From an uncultured Chlorobiales bacterium (GTDB lineage Bacteria; Bacteroidota; Chlorobiia; Chlorobiales; Thermochlorobacteraceae), in contig CALGMC010000276.1 in NCBI GenBank assembly GCA_937959145.1, forward strand, positions 1-7,762: a stretch of DNA of 7,762 nt. Reading direction: 5' to 3'. Position numbers and translations under genes: made by a program. The notes under the pieces are model-generated. The model did not search any database. It was given only the letters and a program-made list of their open reading frames with translations, and had not been told where the DNA came from. This document shows, in pieces, positions 1 through 6,701 of the stretch (position 1 is its first letter; each line of letters opens with the position of its first letter).

Positions 1-663
1 TTCCCTGTTTCAACCGTCGAATCGCATCACGGCAAACTTATCTTCGGCACGCTCGGCGGCAAAAAGGTGGTCGCCATGCAAGGACGCTTTCACTACTACG
101 AAGGCTACACCATGCGCCAAATCACCTTTCCCGTGCGCGTAATGAAATTTCTCGGTGTCAAAACGCTTTGCATCTCGAATGCGTGCGGCTGTGTCAATCC
201 GCTCTTCCGCAAAGGCGACATTATGATTATCGAAGACCACATCAATTTTCTCGGCTCCAATCCGCTGATTGGACCGAACGACGACACGCTCGGACCACGC
301 TTCCCCGACATGAGCCAACCCTACTCGCAACGCCTCATCAAACTTGCCGAAGAAGTCGCGCTAGAGTTGAAAATCAAAGTTCAAAAAGGCGTTTATATCG
401 CCATGCAAGGCTCGATGCTCGAAACGCGCGCGGAGTATCGTATGGCACGCATACTCGGTGCAGACGTCGTGGGCATGTCGACCGTTCCCGAAGTGATTGC
501 CGCAGTGCATCAAGGCACAGAAGTCTTAGGCATTTCCATCATCACAGACGAATGTTTCCCTGAAAGTTTGAAGCCTGTGGACATCAAAGAAATTCTGGCG
601 GTCGCCGCCGAAGCCGAACCGAAAATGACGGCGATTTTTAAGCGCGTGATTGAGCGTTTATAG
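1..663 (+). CDS. punA: Purine nucleoside phosphorylase, trimeric PNP/MTAP family (5' end missing)
   Basis: This enzyme splits purine nucleosides with phosphate into free base and ribose-1-phosphate in cytosolic purine salvage. The reading frame is open from base 1, and the first visible residues (FPVSTVESHHGK) already lie inside the family domain. About 220 residues remain, so I estimate 50-60 N-terminal residues lie upstream, given the usual length of about 270-290. Visible family motifs are AMQGRFHYYEGY (bases 73-108), SNACGCVNP followed by GDIMIIEDHIN, a segment corresponding to the GPSFET loop but reading GSMLET (bases 409-426), VGMSTVPEVIAAVHQG, and ISIITDE (bases 532-552). Two positions expected to contact the purine differ from the well-studied human enzyme: Leu for Phe200 (418-420) and Asp for Asn243 (547-549). 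Family assignment is firm. Substrate preference is open, and an adenosine or methylthioadenosine enzyme is possible. The stop codon TAG at 661-663 sits in a hairpin. Confidence 0.9.
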   Translation, partial: FPVSTVESHHGKLIFGTLGGKKVVAMQGRFHYYEGYTMRQITFPVRVMKFLGVKTLCISNACGCVNPLFRKGDIMIIEDHINFLGSNPLIGPNDDTLGPRFPDMSQPYSQRLIKLAEEVALELKIKVQKGVYIAMQGSMLETRAEYRMARILGADVVGMSTVPEVIAAVHQGTEVLGISIITDECFPESLKPVDIKEILAVAAEAEPKMTAIFKRVIERL

Positions 664-679
664 CGTGCGTTACACGCTG
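661..679 (+). terminator. Small hairpin at the punA stop codon, possible weak terminator
   Basis: AGCGTG (662-667) and CACGCT (673-678) pair perfectly around the five-base loop CGTTA. A U-G pair at 661/679 can extend the stem. The stem includes the last two bases of the TAG stop codon. The following sequence is T-rich (687-700) but has no uninterrupted T run directly after the stem. It may therefore be a weak intrinsic terminator or a 3'-end stabilising hairpin. Chance is possible for a 6-bp stem. Confidence 0.4.
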
Positions 680-725
680 ATTACTTAATTTCAATTTTTC
701 ATTCAGCATTTTTGCATTTACACTC

Positions 726-1700
726 GTGTTCATAGACAGCGCAAAAATTCACGTCAAAGCAGGCGACGGCGGCAACGGCGTAATTTCATTTCGTAGAGAG
801 AAATACGTGCCGAAAGGCGGTCCTGACGGTGGCGACGGCGGCAATGGCGGAAGCGTTTACATCGTCGCCGATAGCAACCTTGCAACCTTGCTCGATTTTC
901 GCTACGCGCATCACTACAAAGCCGAGCGCGGCGCACACGGACAAGGCTCACGCAAATCGGGCTTATCGGGAAACGACATCATCATTAAAGTGCCTTGTGG
1001 CACACTTATCAAAGATGCACAAACAGGCGAAGTGATTGCCGACTTAACCGAGCACGGCGCAAAAGTCCTCGTCGCTAAGGGCGGAAAAGGCGGAAGAGGC
1101 AATCAACATTTTGCCACGCCCACCAACCGCGCCCCGCGCTACGCCGAACCCGGTCAGCCCGGCGAAGAACGCACGCTCGAACTCGAACTCAAACTCCTTG
1201 CCGATGTTGGACTTGTCGGATTTCCCAACGCAGGCAAATCCACCTTGATTTCAGTTTTGAGTGCCGCCAAACCCAAAATCGCGGACTATCCTTTCACCAC
1301 GCTCGAACCCAATCTCGGCATTGTGCGCTATCAAGAATACAAGTCTTTCGTTATGGCAGATATTCCCGGCATCATTGAGGGGGCGTCCGAAGGCAAAGGC
1401 TTAGGCTTGAAATTTCTCAAACACATCGAGCGCACAAAGGTTTTAGCGATTCTGCTCCCCGCAAACAGTGCCGACCTTAAAGGCGAATACAAAATTCTTA
1501 CAACTGAACTCAAAAAATTTAGTCCCATCTTAGCCGAAAAGCCGAAAGTCGTAGTGATTTCAAAAATGGACATCGCGCCTGAAGGTTTTGTATTGCCGAA
1601 GTTTCGTGGCGTGAAAGTCGTCCCGATTTCCAGCGTTGCCCAGCAAGGATTGGACGCGCTCAAAACGCTGTTGTGGGAAAAAATCCATGAAGCCACATGA
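726..1700 (+). CDS. obg: GTPase Obg/CgtA (ribosome assembly and stress GTPase)
   Basis: Obg is an essential GTPase that associates with the 50S ribosomal subunit and links GTP or ppGpp level to ribosome maturation. The GTG start at 726 gives MFIDSAKIHVKAGDGGNG, the expected Obg N-terminus. The 324-residue protein has a glycine-rich Obg fold at about 1-159 and a G domain at about 160-324. P-loop GFPNAGKS is at 165-172, switch I YPFTTLEPN at 188-196, DIPG at 212-215, and a G5-like ISS at 301-303. The G4 motif reads SKMD (279-282) rather than NKxD. There is no C-terminal OCT domain. The segment before G4 (AILLPANSADLKGEY) differs from the proteobacterial form and resembles Bacteroidota/Chlorobiota Obg proteins as I recall them. 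The gene overlaps ptsH by ATGA. No Shine-Dalgarno sequence is visible. Confidence 0.97.
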   Translation: MFIDSAKIHVKAGDGGNGVISFRREKYVPKGGPDGGDGGNGGSVYIVADSNLATLLDFRYAHHYKAERGAHGQGSRKSGLSGNDIIIKVPCGTLIKDAQTGEVIADLTEHGAKVLVAKGGKGGRGNQHFATPTNRAPRYAEPGQPGEERTLELELKLLADVGLVGFPNAGKSTLISVLSAAKPKIADYPFTTLEPNLGIVRYQEYKSFVMADIPGIIEGASEGKGLGLKFLKHIERTKVLAILLPANSADLKGEYKILTTELKKFSPILAEKPKVVVISKMDIAPEGFVLPKFRGVKVVPISSVAQQGLDALKTLLWEKIHEAT

Positions 1701-1963
1701 TTACTCGCGAAGTTACCATCGTCAATAAAGCAGGCTTGCATACGCGCCCTGCCGCCGCCCTCGTCAAACTTGCCGCAAAATTCAAATCCGACTTCTTCAT
1801 CGAGAAAGACGGCATTGAAGTGAACGCAAAGTCTATCATCAGCGTGATGATGCTTGCCGCACCGAAAGGCACGAAACTCAAACTCCGCTTCAACGGCGTT
1901 GATGAAGAAGACGCCGCGCGCGAGATTACTAAACTCTTTGAAGACGGATTCGGCGAAGTTTGA
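1697..1963 (+). CDS. ptsH: HPr family phosphocarrier protein
   Basis: HPr is a small cytosolic phosphocarrier. In the PTS it takes phosphate from enzyme I at His15 and passes it to EIIA proteins, and HPr kinase can phosphorylate Ser46 to give a regulatory form. The 88-residue product has the family's usual length. It carries NKAGLHTRPAA with His15 and Arg17 in the expected positions, and NAKSIISVMMLAAPKG with Ser46 exactly in register. Both sites imply that the protein can carry phosphate and could be an HPr kinase substrate. The ATG lies within the last four bases of obg (ATGA), so translation is probably coupled. No enzyme I, EII or HPr kinase gene lies in the window, so whether it serves sugar transport or only regulation cannot be told. 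The last codons and stop fall in the first unit of a 17-bp tandem repeat. Confidence 0.94.
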   Translation: MITREVTIVNKAGLHTRPAAALVKLAAKFKSDFFIEKDGIEVNAKSIISVMMLAAPKGTKLKLRFNGVDEEDAAREITKLFEDGFGEV

Positions 1964-2007
1964 TTTGACGGTAAGTTTGATTTGAAGATAAGTTCGACTC
2001 GAAGATG
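1957..2007 (+). repeat. Three imperfect 17-bp tandem repeats at the ptsH-argH junction
   Basis: Three adjoining 17-base units occupy 1957-1973 (agtttgatttgacggta), 1974-1990 (agtttgatttgaagata) and 1991-2007 (agttcgactcgaagatg). Units 1 and 2 differ at two positions, and units 2 and 3 at four, all four of these being transitions. The first unit contains the ptsH stop codon TGA (1961-1963). The array ends 32 bases before the preferred argH ATG, so it makes up most of the 76-bp gap. Function is unknown: a slipped-strand duplication, a protein-binding array or a leader element are all possible. Confidence 0.8.
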
Positions 2008-2039
2008 TATTTTCGCTCAAACTCAACTTGCAGTTCACA

Positions 2040-3461
2040 ATGAGCAAAGCCAAAAAACACACCTCCAAACAGAAAGCCAATCAAAAACTTTGGGGTGGCA
2101 GGTTCAAAGAAGAATTAAACACACTCGCCTTTGACTTCTCCAAGTCCATTAACCTCGATAAGCGACTCTATCACGAAGATATTGCAGGCAGTTTGGCGCA
2201 TGTGGAAATGTTGGCGCAACAAGGCATCATTGCGCCGTCAGAAGCCAATCAAATTGGGCGTGGCTTGCGCGAAATTGAAAAAGAAATTGACGAAGGCATT
2301 TTCAACTTCGAGAACGGTCAGGAAGATATTCACATGGCGATTGAACAGCGGCTTCATGAAAAAATCGGAAGCGTAGCGGGCAAATTGCATACGGCACGCA
2401 GTCGCAACGACCAAGTCGCTACCGACGAGCGGCTATGGCTTCGCTCCGCCATTCAAGTGCTTTTAGAACAGTTGCGTCAACTTCAACGCAGTTTGCTCGA
2501 GCAAAGCCAAACGCATTTTGGAGTTGTAATGCCCGGCTACACCCATTTGCAACGCGCACAGCCGATTTTGCTTTCGCATCATCTTCTTGCTTACATCGAG
2601 ATGTTTGAACGCGATAAATCTCGCTTTCAGAACGCGCTTTCGCGAATGAACGTCTCGCCGCTCGGCGCGGCGGCACTTGGCGGAACGCCCATTCCGATTG
2701 ACCGCCGTAAAACTGCAAAAACATTAGGCTTTTCCGACATTCTCACCAACAGCATTGATGCCGTCAGCGACCGCGACTACATCATCGAGTTTATTTCCGC
2801 TTGTGCGATTACGTCCATGCATCTTTCGCGCCTTGCCGAAGAGTGGGTGCTGTGGTCGTCGCAAGAGTTCAGTTTCATTACGATTGGCGACGCTTTCACA
2901 ACGGGCAGTAGCATTATGCCGCAAAAGAAAAACCCCGACATGGCAGAACTCGTGCGCGGAAAAACAGGCAAAGTCTATGGTGCTTTGATGAACATTCTCA
3001 CGACGATGAAAGGCTTGCCGCTTGCCTACAATCGCGATATGCAAGAAGATAAATCGCCCATGCTCGACGCCTTCGATACCACGAAGCAGTGTTTAGAAAT
3101 CTTCGACTCCATGATTCGTGCGACCGAATTTAACACCGCTCAAATGCGTAGCGCGGTTTTCCGCGATTACTCAACCGCAACTGAACTTGCCGATTATCTG
3201 GTCAGAAAAGGCGTTCCGTTTCGCGAGGCACACGAGATTGTTGGGAAAGTCGTGGCTTATTGCGCCGACCATCATCTTCTCTTGCCCGATTTGCATCTGA
3301 AAGTTTTGCACAATTTTTCGCCCGTCTTTGACGACGATGTGTTTGAGTTTCTCAATCCTGAAAAATCGCCCGCACGCAAAAAATCGGCAGGAAGCACCTC
3401 GCCGAAAGAAGTCAAAAAACAACTTGCCAAGTGGCAAAGTCTCTTGCGTCAAAACAAATGA
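2040..3461 (+). CDS. argH: Argininosuccinate lyase
   Basis: ArgH performs the last step of arginine synthesis, splitting argininosuccinate into arginine and fumarate as a cytosolic homotetramer of the fumarase/aspartase superfamily. I prefer ATG at 2040 (473 residues) over the in-frame TTG at 2028, which adds only four unconserved residues. The conserved family start is LWGGRF at 17-22, preceded by a lysine-rich tail of 16 residues. Key segments are KLHTARSRNDQVATD (His117), GYTHLQRAQP (Thr168-His169), SPLGAAALGGTPIPIDR, and the superfamily signature GSSIMPQKKNPD at about 289-300, which holds the mobile-loop catalytic serine. The C-terminus SAGSTSPKEV matches the usual GGTSP-type end, and the length is normal for the family. 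argD follows after 69 bp on the same strand, suggesting one arginine transcription unit. No ARG-box-like operator or Shine-Dalgarno sequence was recognised. Confidence 0.97.
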   Translation: MSKAKKHTSKQKANQKLWGGRFKEELNTLAFDFSKSINLDKRLYHEDIAGSLAHVEMLAQQGIIAPSEANQIGRGLREIEKEIDEGIFNFENGQEDIHMAIEQRLHEKIGSVAGKLHTARSRNDQVATDERLWLRSAIQVLLEQLRQLQRSLLEQSQTHFGVVMPGYTHLQRAQPILLSHHLLAYIEMFERDKSRFQNALSRMNVSPLGAAALGGTPIPIDRRKTAKTLGFSDILTNSIDAVSDRDYIIEFISACAITSMHLSRLAEEWVLWSSQEFSFITIGDAFTTGSSIMPQKKNPDMAELVRGKTGKVYGALMNILTTMKGLPLAYNRDMQEDKSPMLDAFDTTKQCLEIFDSMIRATEFNTAQMRSAVFRDYSTATELADYLVRKGVPFREAHEIVGKVVAYCADHHLLLPDLHLKVLHNFSPVFDDDVFEFLNPEKSPARKKSAGSTSPKEVKKQLAKWQSLLRQNK

Positions 3462-3530
3462 AGTCGCTTCTTTGAATTTTCTCATAAAAATTTCGCTCTT
3501 GCATCTTTTTCAAACTGTCAATCTTTCTCG

Positions 3531-4748
3531 ATGATGAACACCGCACTTACCGAACACCCACTCACGCTTGAAAGAGAATCTGAACTTTTCTTTCACACTT
3601 ATTCGCGTCTTCCGATTGAAATTTCTCACGGCGAAGGCAACTACCTTTTCGCCAAAGATGGTCGCAAATTTCTCGATATGATTGCGGGCATCGGCGTCAA
3701 TGCGCTTGGCTACGGCAACTTGCGCGTTCTGAACGCCATCACCGAACAAGCCAAAAAAGTCATTCACACCTCGAACCTCTTCATGCTCGAGCCGCAGTTC
3801 AAACTTGCCGAAAAGTTGCTCGCGCTCACAGGATTTTCAAAGGTCTTTTTTTGCAACAGCGGCGCGGAAGCCATTGAGGGCGCAATGAAACTGGCTCGCA
3901 AATGGGCATCGCAATTTTCATCTGAAAAAAAACAACTGCTTTCACTGACGAATGGCTTTCACGGCAGAACCTACGGCGCCGTTACCCTGACTGCCAAAGC
4001 CAAATATCACGACGGCTTTGAGCCTCTGCTCCCCGAAACAGGCTATATCAACTTTAACGATGTTGATGATTTAGAGCGGAAAGTCTCGGATAAAACCGCC
4101 GCCGTGTTTGTTGAATATGTGCAAGGCGAAGGCGGCATTTGCGGACTTTCAGAGGCGTTTCTCACTCGCTTGAACAGCCTTCGTGCGAAGCATGATTTTC
4201 TCATCGTTGCCGATGAAGTGCAGGCGGGCGTTGGCAGAACAGGAAAATTTTTCAGTTATGAACATTTCGCCGTTTTGCCTGATGTGATATGCGCCGCAAA
4301 GCCGATTGGCGGCGGATTGCCACTCGGCGCGATTATCGGAAATGCGCGTGTTGCGGAGGCTTTCACCAAAGGCATTCACGGCACAACGTTCGGGGGCAAC
4401 CCCGTCGCATGCGCCGCAGGACTTGCGCTCATTGAGGAACTCGAAGAAAAAAATCTACTTCAACACGCAAGCGAACTGGGCGCACAGTTCAAAGCGGAAC
4501 TGCTCACCCTTTCGTGCAAACACATTCAAATTCGTGCGGTGCGTCAATACGGCTTGATGATTGGCATTTCCACTTCGCGCGATGCGAGTTACTATGTGTC
4601 GAAGATGCTCGCGAAAGGCATTATCATTAACGCAACGAATACGAATGTAATTCGGCTTTTGCCGCCGCTCACGCTCACGGAGTCGGAGATGCATGATTGT
4701 GTCAAAGCCCTTGATGAAGTGTTCCGTGCCGAGTGGTTTGAGGGTTGA
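3531..4748 (+). CDS. argD: Acetylornithine aminotransferase-type class III PLP aminotransferase
   Basis: This PLP enzyme probably interconverts N-acetylglutamate semialdehyde and N-acetylornithine in arginine synthesis. The 405-residue protein has NSGAEAIEGAMKLAR (109-123), GFHGRT (142-147), VQGEGGICG (198-205), VADEVQAGVGRTG with the PLP-binding Asp228, AAKPIGGG with the Schiff-base Lys257, and HGTTFGGNPVACAAG near 283-297. The C-terminus ANVIRLLPPL-like stretch (NTNVIRLLPPLTL) is typical of ArgD. Two adjacent ATG codons (3531 and 3534) are equally likely starts. The adjacent argH supports an arginine role. Related class III enzymes (ornithine, 4-aminobutyrate or succinylornithine transaminases) share these motifs and cannot be excluded by eye. 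The gene converges on coaD, with 21 bp between stop codons. Confidence 0.85.
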   Translation: MMNTALTEHPLTLERESELFFHTYSRLPIEISHGEGNYLFAKDGRKFLDMIAGIGVNALGYGNLRVLNAITEQAKKVIHTSNLFMLEPQFKLAEKLLALTGFSKVFFCNSGAEAIEGAMKLARKWASQFSSEKKQLLSLTNGFHGRTYGAVTLTAKAKYHDGFEPLLPETGYINFNDVDDLERKVSDKTAAVFVEYVQGEGGICGLSEAFLTRLNSLRAKHDFLIVADEVQAGVGRTGKFFSYEHFAVLPDVICAAKPIGGGLPLGAIIGNARVAEAFTKGIHGTTFGGNPVACAAGLALIEELEEKNLLQHASELGAQFKAELLTLSCKHIQIRAVRQYGLMIGISTSRDASYYVSKMLAKGIIINATNTNVIRLLPPLTLTESEMHDCVKALDEVFRAEWFEG

Positions 4749-4769
4749 GCGCGAATGTTGCGAAGCGTT

Positions 4770-5252
4770 CTACACACCGATGCGTGCCTTCAATCGCTTT
4801 AAGACGGGTTTCGGCACAAAGTCGGAAATGTCGCCCCCCAGTGCGCCAACTTCGCGAATGATAGACGAAGTGAGGTAAGTATATTTTTCATTCGGCATGA
4901 GAAAGACCGTTGTGATTTCAGGACACAGATGCCGATTCATCAACGCGATTTGAAACTCGTATTCAAAGTCGGCAACCTGACGCAACCCACGAATAATAGC
5001 GACCGCTTGCTTTTGGCGCGCATAGTCAATGAGCAACCCCGAGTGTAGCGTATCGACTTTGACCGTTGGATATTCCGCCACACATTCTTTAATCATTTCG
5101 GCGCGCTCTTCGGCAGAAAACATGGGTTTCTTTTGCGAATTGACCGCAACGGCGATGATGATTTCATCAAAGAGGTTGCTTGCGCGTTCTAAAATGTCGA
5201 TGTGTCCGTTGGTGAAGGGGTCGAATGTTCCGGGATAAATGGCTCGCTTCAT
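4770..5252 (-). CDS. coaD: Phosphopantetheine adenylyltransferase
   Basis: CoaD transfers AMP from ATP to 4'-phosphopantetheine to make dephospho-CoA, the penultimate step of coenzyme A synthesis, as a cytosolic hexamer. The 160-residue product has the normal length. It begins MKRAIYPGTFDPFTNGHIDI, with the nucleotidyltransferase motif Thr9 and His17 in the (T/H)xGH region. Lys41 follows in VNSQKKPMF, Arg88 and Arg91 in IIRGLRQVADFEYE, and the C-terminal SSIIREV motif lies at 129-135. These match the substrate-binding residues of the E. coli enzyme almost position for position. ATG at 5252 is the natural start; no Shine-Dalgarno sequence precedes it. It lies 42 bp downstream of the TPR gene on the same strand and may be read with it. 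Confidence 0.96.
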   Translation of the reverse strand: MKRAIYPGTFDPFTNGHIDILERASNLFDEIIIAVAVNSQKKPMFSAEERAEMIKECVAEYPTVKVDTLHSGLLIDYARQKQAVAIIRGLRQVADFEYEFQIALMNRHLCPEITTVFLMPNEKYTYLTSSIIREVGALGGDISDFVPKPVLKRLKARIGV

Positions 5253-5294
5253 CGTTGTTCAGTTTTTTGGACGATTGATTTCTTCACACGGGCT

Positions 5295-6608
5295 TTAAGG
5301 ATGATTTTTTTTCAGCGCAGGTCGCCGTGCTTCTTCGCAAAGCCGTTCGTACTCGTCTTCACCAATGCCCTGCTTAATGGATTCCAAGTATTGTGCGACG
5401 ATATGATAATAATCGGAGTGGATTGACTCGAAGATGGCTTTTGCGGTAATGAAAAACTTGACGGCTTCTTTGGGCAAATCGCGCTCATAATAGACGCGCC
5501 CTGTGTAGAACAAGGCAATCGCCATGTTGCGCGATTGATGCTTTTTGCGATAGAGTTCGAAGGCTTCACGATATTTTTCAACGGCTTTTGAGTGCAATCC
5601 CACCTCTTCGTGAATCATTCCAAGATGCAGAAGATTGTCAGCAATTCCGCTCGTGCTATCCAGCAGTTTGCACTGTTCGATGCTTTGATTAAAGAAGTCA
5701 ATCGCCTTATCGAATTCTCCCAAATCTTGATAGAGCATTCCGAGTCGGTGCATGGTTTGCGCCATGCCTTCAATGTCGGAGAGTTTACGGCGCGCGGCGA
5801 GGCTTTCGCGGTAGTGATTGAGGGCTTTATCATACACACCCCAAATGTGATAAATACAACCGATGCTGTGTAGAACCGTTGCGCGACTTGCGGCGTTGGT
5901 CGTGTGTTCAAGATGCGCCAAGACTTCGGTATAGACTTCATAAGCCTTTTCATACTGCTTGTCGTCGAAGTAGCTGTGCGCGAGCACGAGTAAGATTGGG
6001 GCGTGTTCGGGCGAAGTGCGCCCAGCGAGTTCTCGGATTTCCTCGACCTGCTCTTCCAATCGCGCAATGCGCTTTTTGCGCACATCTGACGTTTCTTGAA
6101 ATCCCGATGCCGCTCGCTCGGCTTCAACTTCAAATATGTGTTGCTCTAACTGAAATTCAAAGAGATTCGATGAGACGAGTTTCCAAAACGTGGGAATTTT
6201 GTCGTAGGCAAGGTCGACGATGAAATTCGGAAGCCAAAAGATGACAGGAACGGGCAAGCGCACCACATCTTTGGCAAACTGGTCTAAGAGCACAATAATG
6301 TGGTCTGCGCTCGGCGACTCCTGCCCGACCGTATCGAACCCATTGACACAAATAACATCGACTTTTTCTTTCGCACGCTGAATTTCCCGTTCCAACTGTG
6401 GCATTACCGCAAGACGCGGGCTGAGATACAACTCTCTCACTTTTACCCCTCGCTCTTCTGCCAATTGAGCGAACTGCGCAATAAGTTTAAGGCGCGTAAC
6501 GGGAGAATTGATTTTCACCAATCGAACTTCGTAGCGACGCGAAACCAAATCGGCGCGCACCCTCTCGAGCAGTTCCTGCGTTTTTTCTTTGAATCGTGTG
6601 TGAAGCAC
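5295..6608 (-). CDS. TPR protein with P-loop-less STAND/NTPase-like N-terminal region, function unknown
   Basis: I cannot assign a specific function. The 437-residue protein begins at GTG (6606-6608); an in-frame stop lies just upstream and the first internal Met is residue 69. Residues 1-165 look like a soluble alpha/beta domain: a strand-helix unit (about 26-52), VDVICVNGFD (83-92, resembling a Walker B strand), then LLDQFAKDVVRLPVPVIFWLP (107-127) and IPTFWKLVSSNLFEF (138-152). This resembles, from memory, the region of NACHT/STAND-type TPR proteins containing a PxPLVFWLPxxxxxxxxxAPDFWxxRSxxFEF pattern, but no GxxxxGK[ST] P-loop is present. Residues 175-195 look helical and charged, a possible coiled-coil linker. 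Five TPR units span about 203-398, four of them in strict 40-residue register with Gly at 250, 290, 330 and 370. There is no signal peptide or membrane segment. It is probably a cytosolic protein-protein scaffold or sensor lying between asd and coaD. Confidence 0.9.
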   Translation of the reverse strand: MLHTRFKEKTQELLERVRADLVSRRYEVRLVKINSPVTRLKLIAQFAQLAEERGVKVRELYLSPRLAVMPQLEREIQRAKEKVDVICVNGFDTVGQESPSADHIIVLLDQFAKDVVRLPVPVIFWLPNFIVDLAYDKIPTFWKLVSSNLFEFQLEQHIFEVEAERAASGFQETSDVRKKRIARLEEQVEEIRELAGRTSPEHAPILLVLAHSYFDDKQYEKAYEVYTEVLAHLEHTTNAASRATVLHSIGCIYHIWGVYDKALNHYRESLAARRKLSDIEGMAQTMHRLGMLYQDLGEFDKAIDFFNQSIEQCKLLDSTSGIADNLLHLGMIHEEVGLHSKAVEKYREAFELYRKKHQSRNMAIALFYTGRVYYERDLPKEAVKFFITAKAIFESIHSDYYHIVAQYLESIKQGIGEDEYERLCEEARRPALKKNHP

Positions 6609-6684
6609 GTGGGTTTAATTTGAATTGAAATTCTTTGAAACAACGCTCCGATGCTTCTCAAAAAATCCAGCCGCGATGATTTCA

Positions 6685-6700
6685 CTCAACCGAAGTTAAG
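6685..6700 (-). terminator. C(UUCG)G tetraloop hairpin just after asd
   Basis: On the minus strand, CTTAAC-TTCG-GTTGAG begins one base after the asd stop codon. It forms a six-pair stem, including one U-G pair, closed by a C-G pair on a UUCG tetraloop, an exceptionally stable RNA loop type. No T tract follows directly; the nearest T run on that strand (complement of 6660-6665) is about 20 bases on. It could protect the 3' end or weakly attenuate readthrough into the TPR gene. A canonical intrinsic terminator is not supported. Confidence 0.45.
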
Positions 6701-6701
6701 C

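Noticed and set aside
664..725. TACACT (719-724) as a -10 promoter element for obg
   Set aside because: It ends one base before the GTG start codon, leaving no leader, and no -35 element is evident at the right distance.
2028..2039. TTG at 2028 as the argH start
   Set aside because: It adds only four unconserved residues ahead of an in-frame ATG, and neither site has a ribosome binding site; ATG is the simpler choice.
1331..2080. A 249-residue open frame on the minus strand across the end of obg, ptsH and the argH leader
   Set aside because: It lies opposite two strongly conserved genes, has no recognisable domain, and reads as the complement of their codon pattern. It crosses gene boundaries that are well defined on the plus strand.
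3424..3437. Inverted repeat TTGCCA-AG-TGGCAA near the argH 3' end, operator-like
   Set aside because: It lies inside conserved coding sequence (KKQLAKWQ) and far from any start codon; the two-base spacer cannot form an RNA hairpin loop. A chance match is likely.
3475..3492. AATTTT-ctcata-AAAATT stem after argH as a terminator
   Set aside because: The stem is only A-T pairs and would be unstable, with no T tract after it.
5615..6133. A 172-residue open frame on the minus strand in a different frame inside the TPR gene
   Set aside because: Its product is rich in Ser, Arg and Lys with no family features, while the overlapping frame encodes clear 40-residue TPR units.
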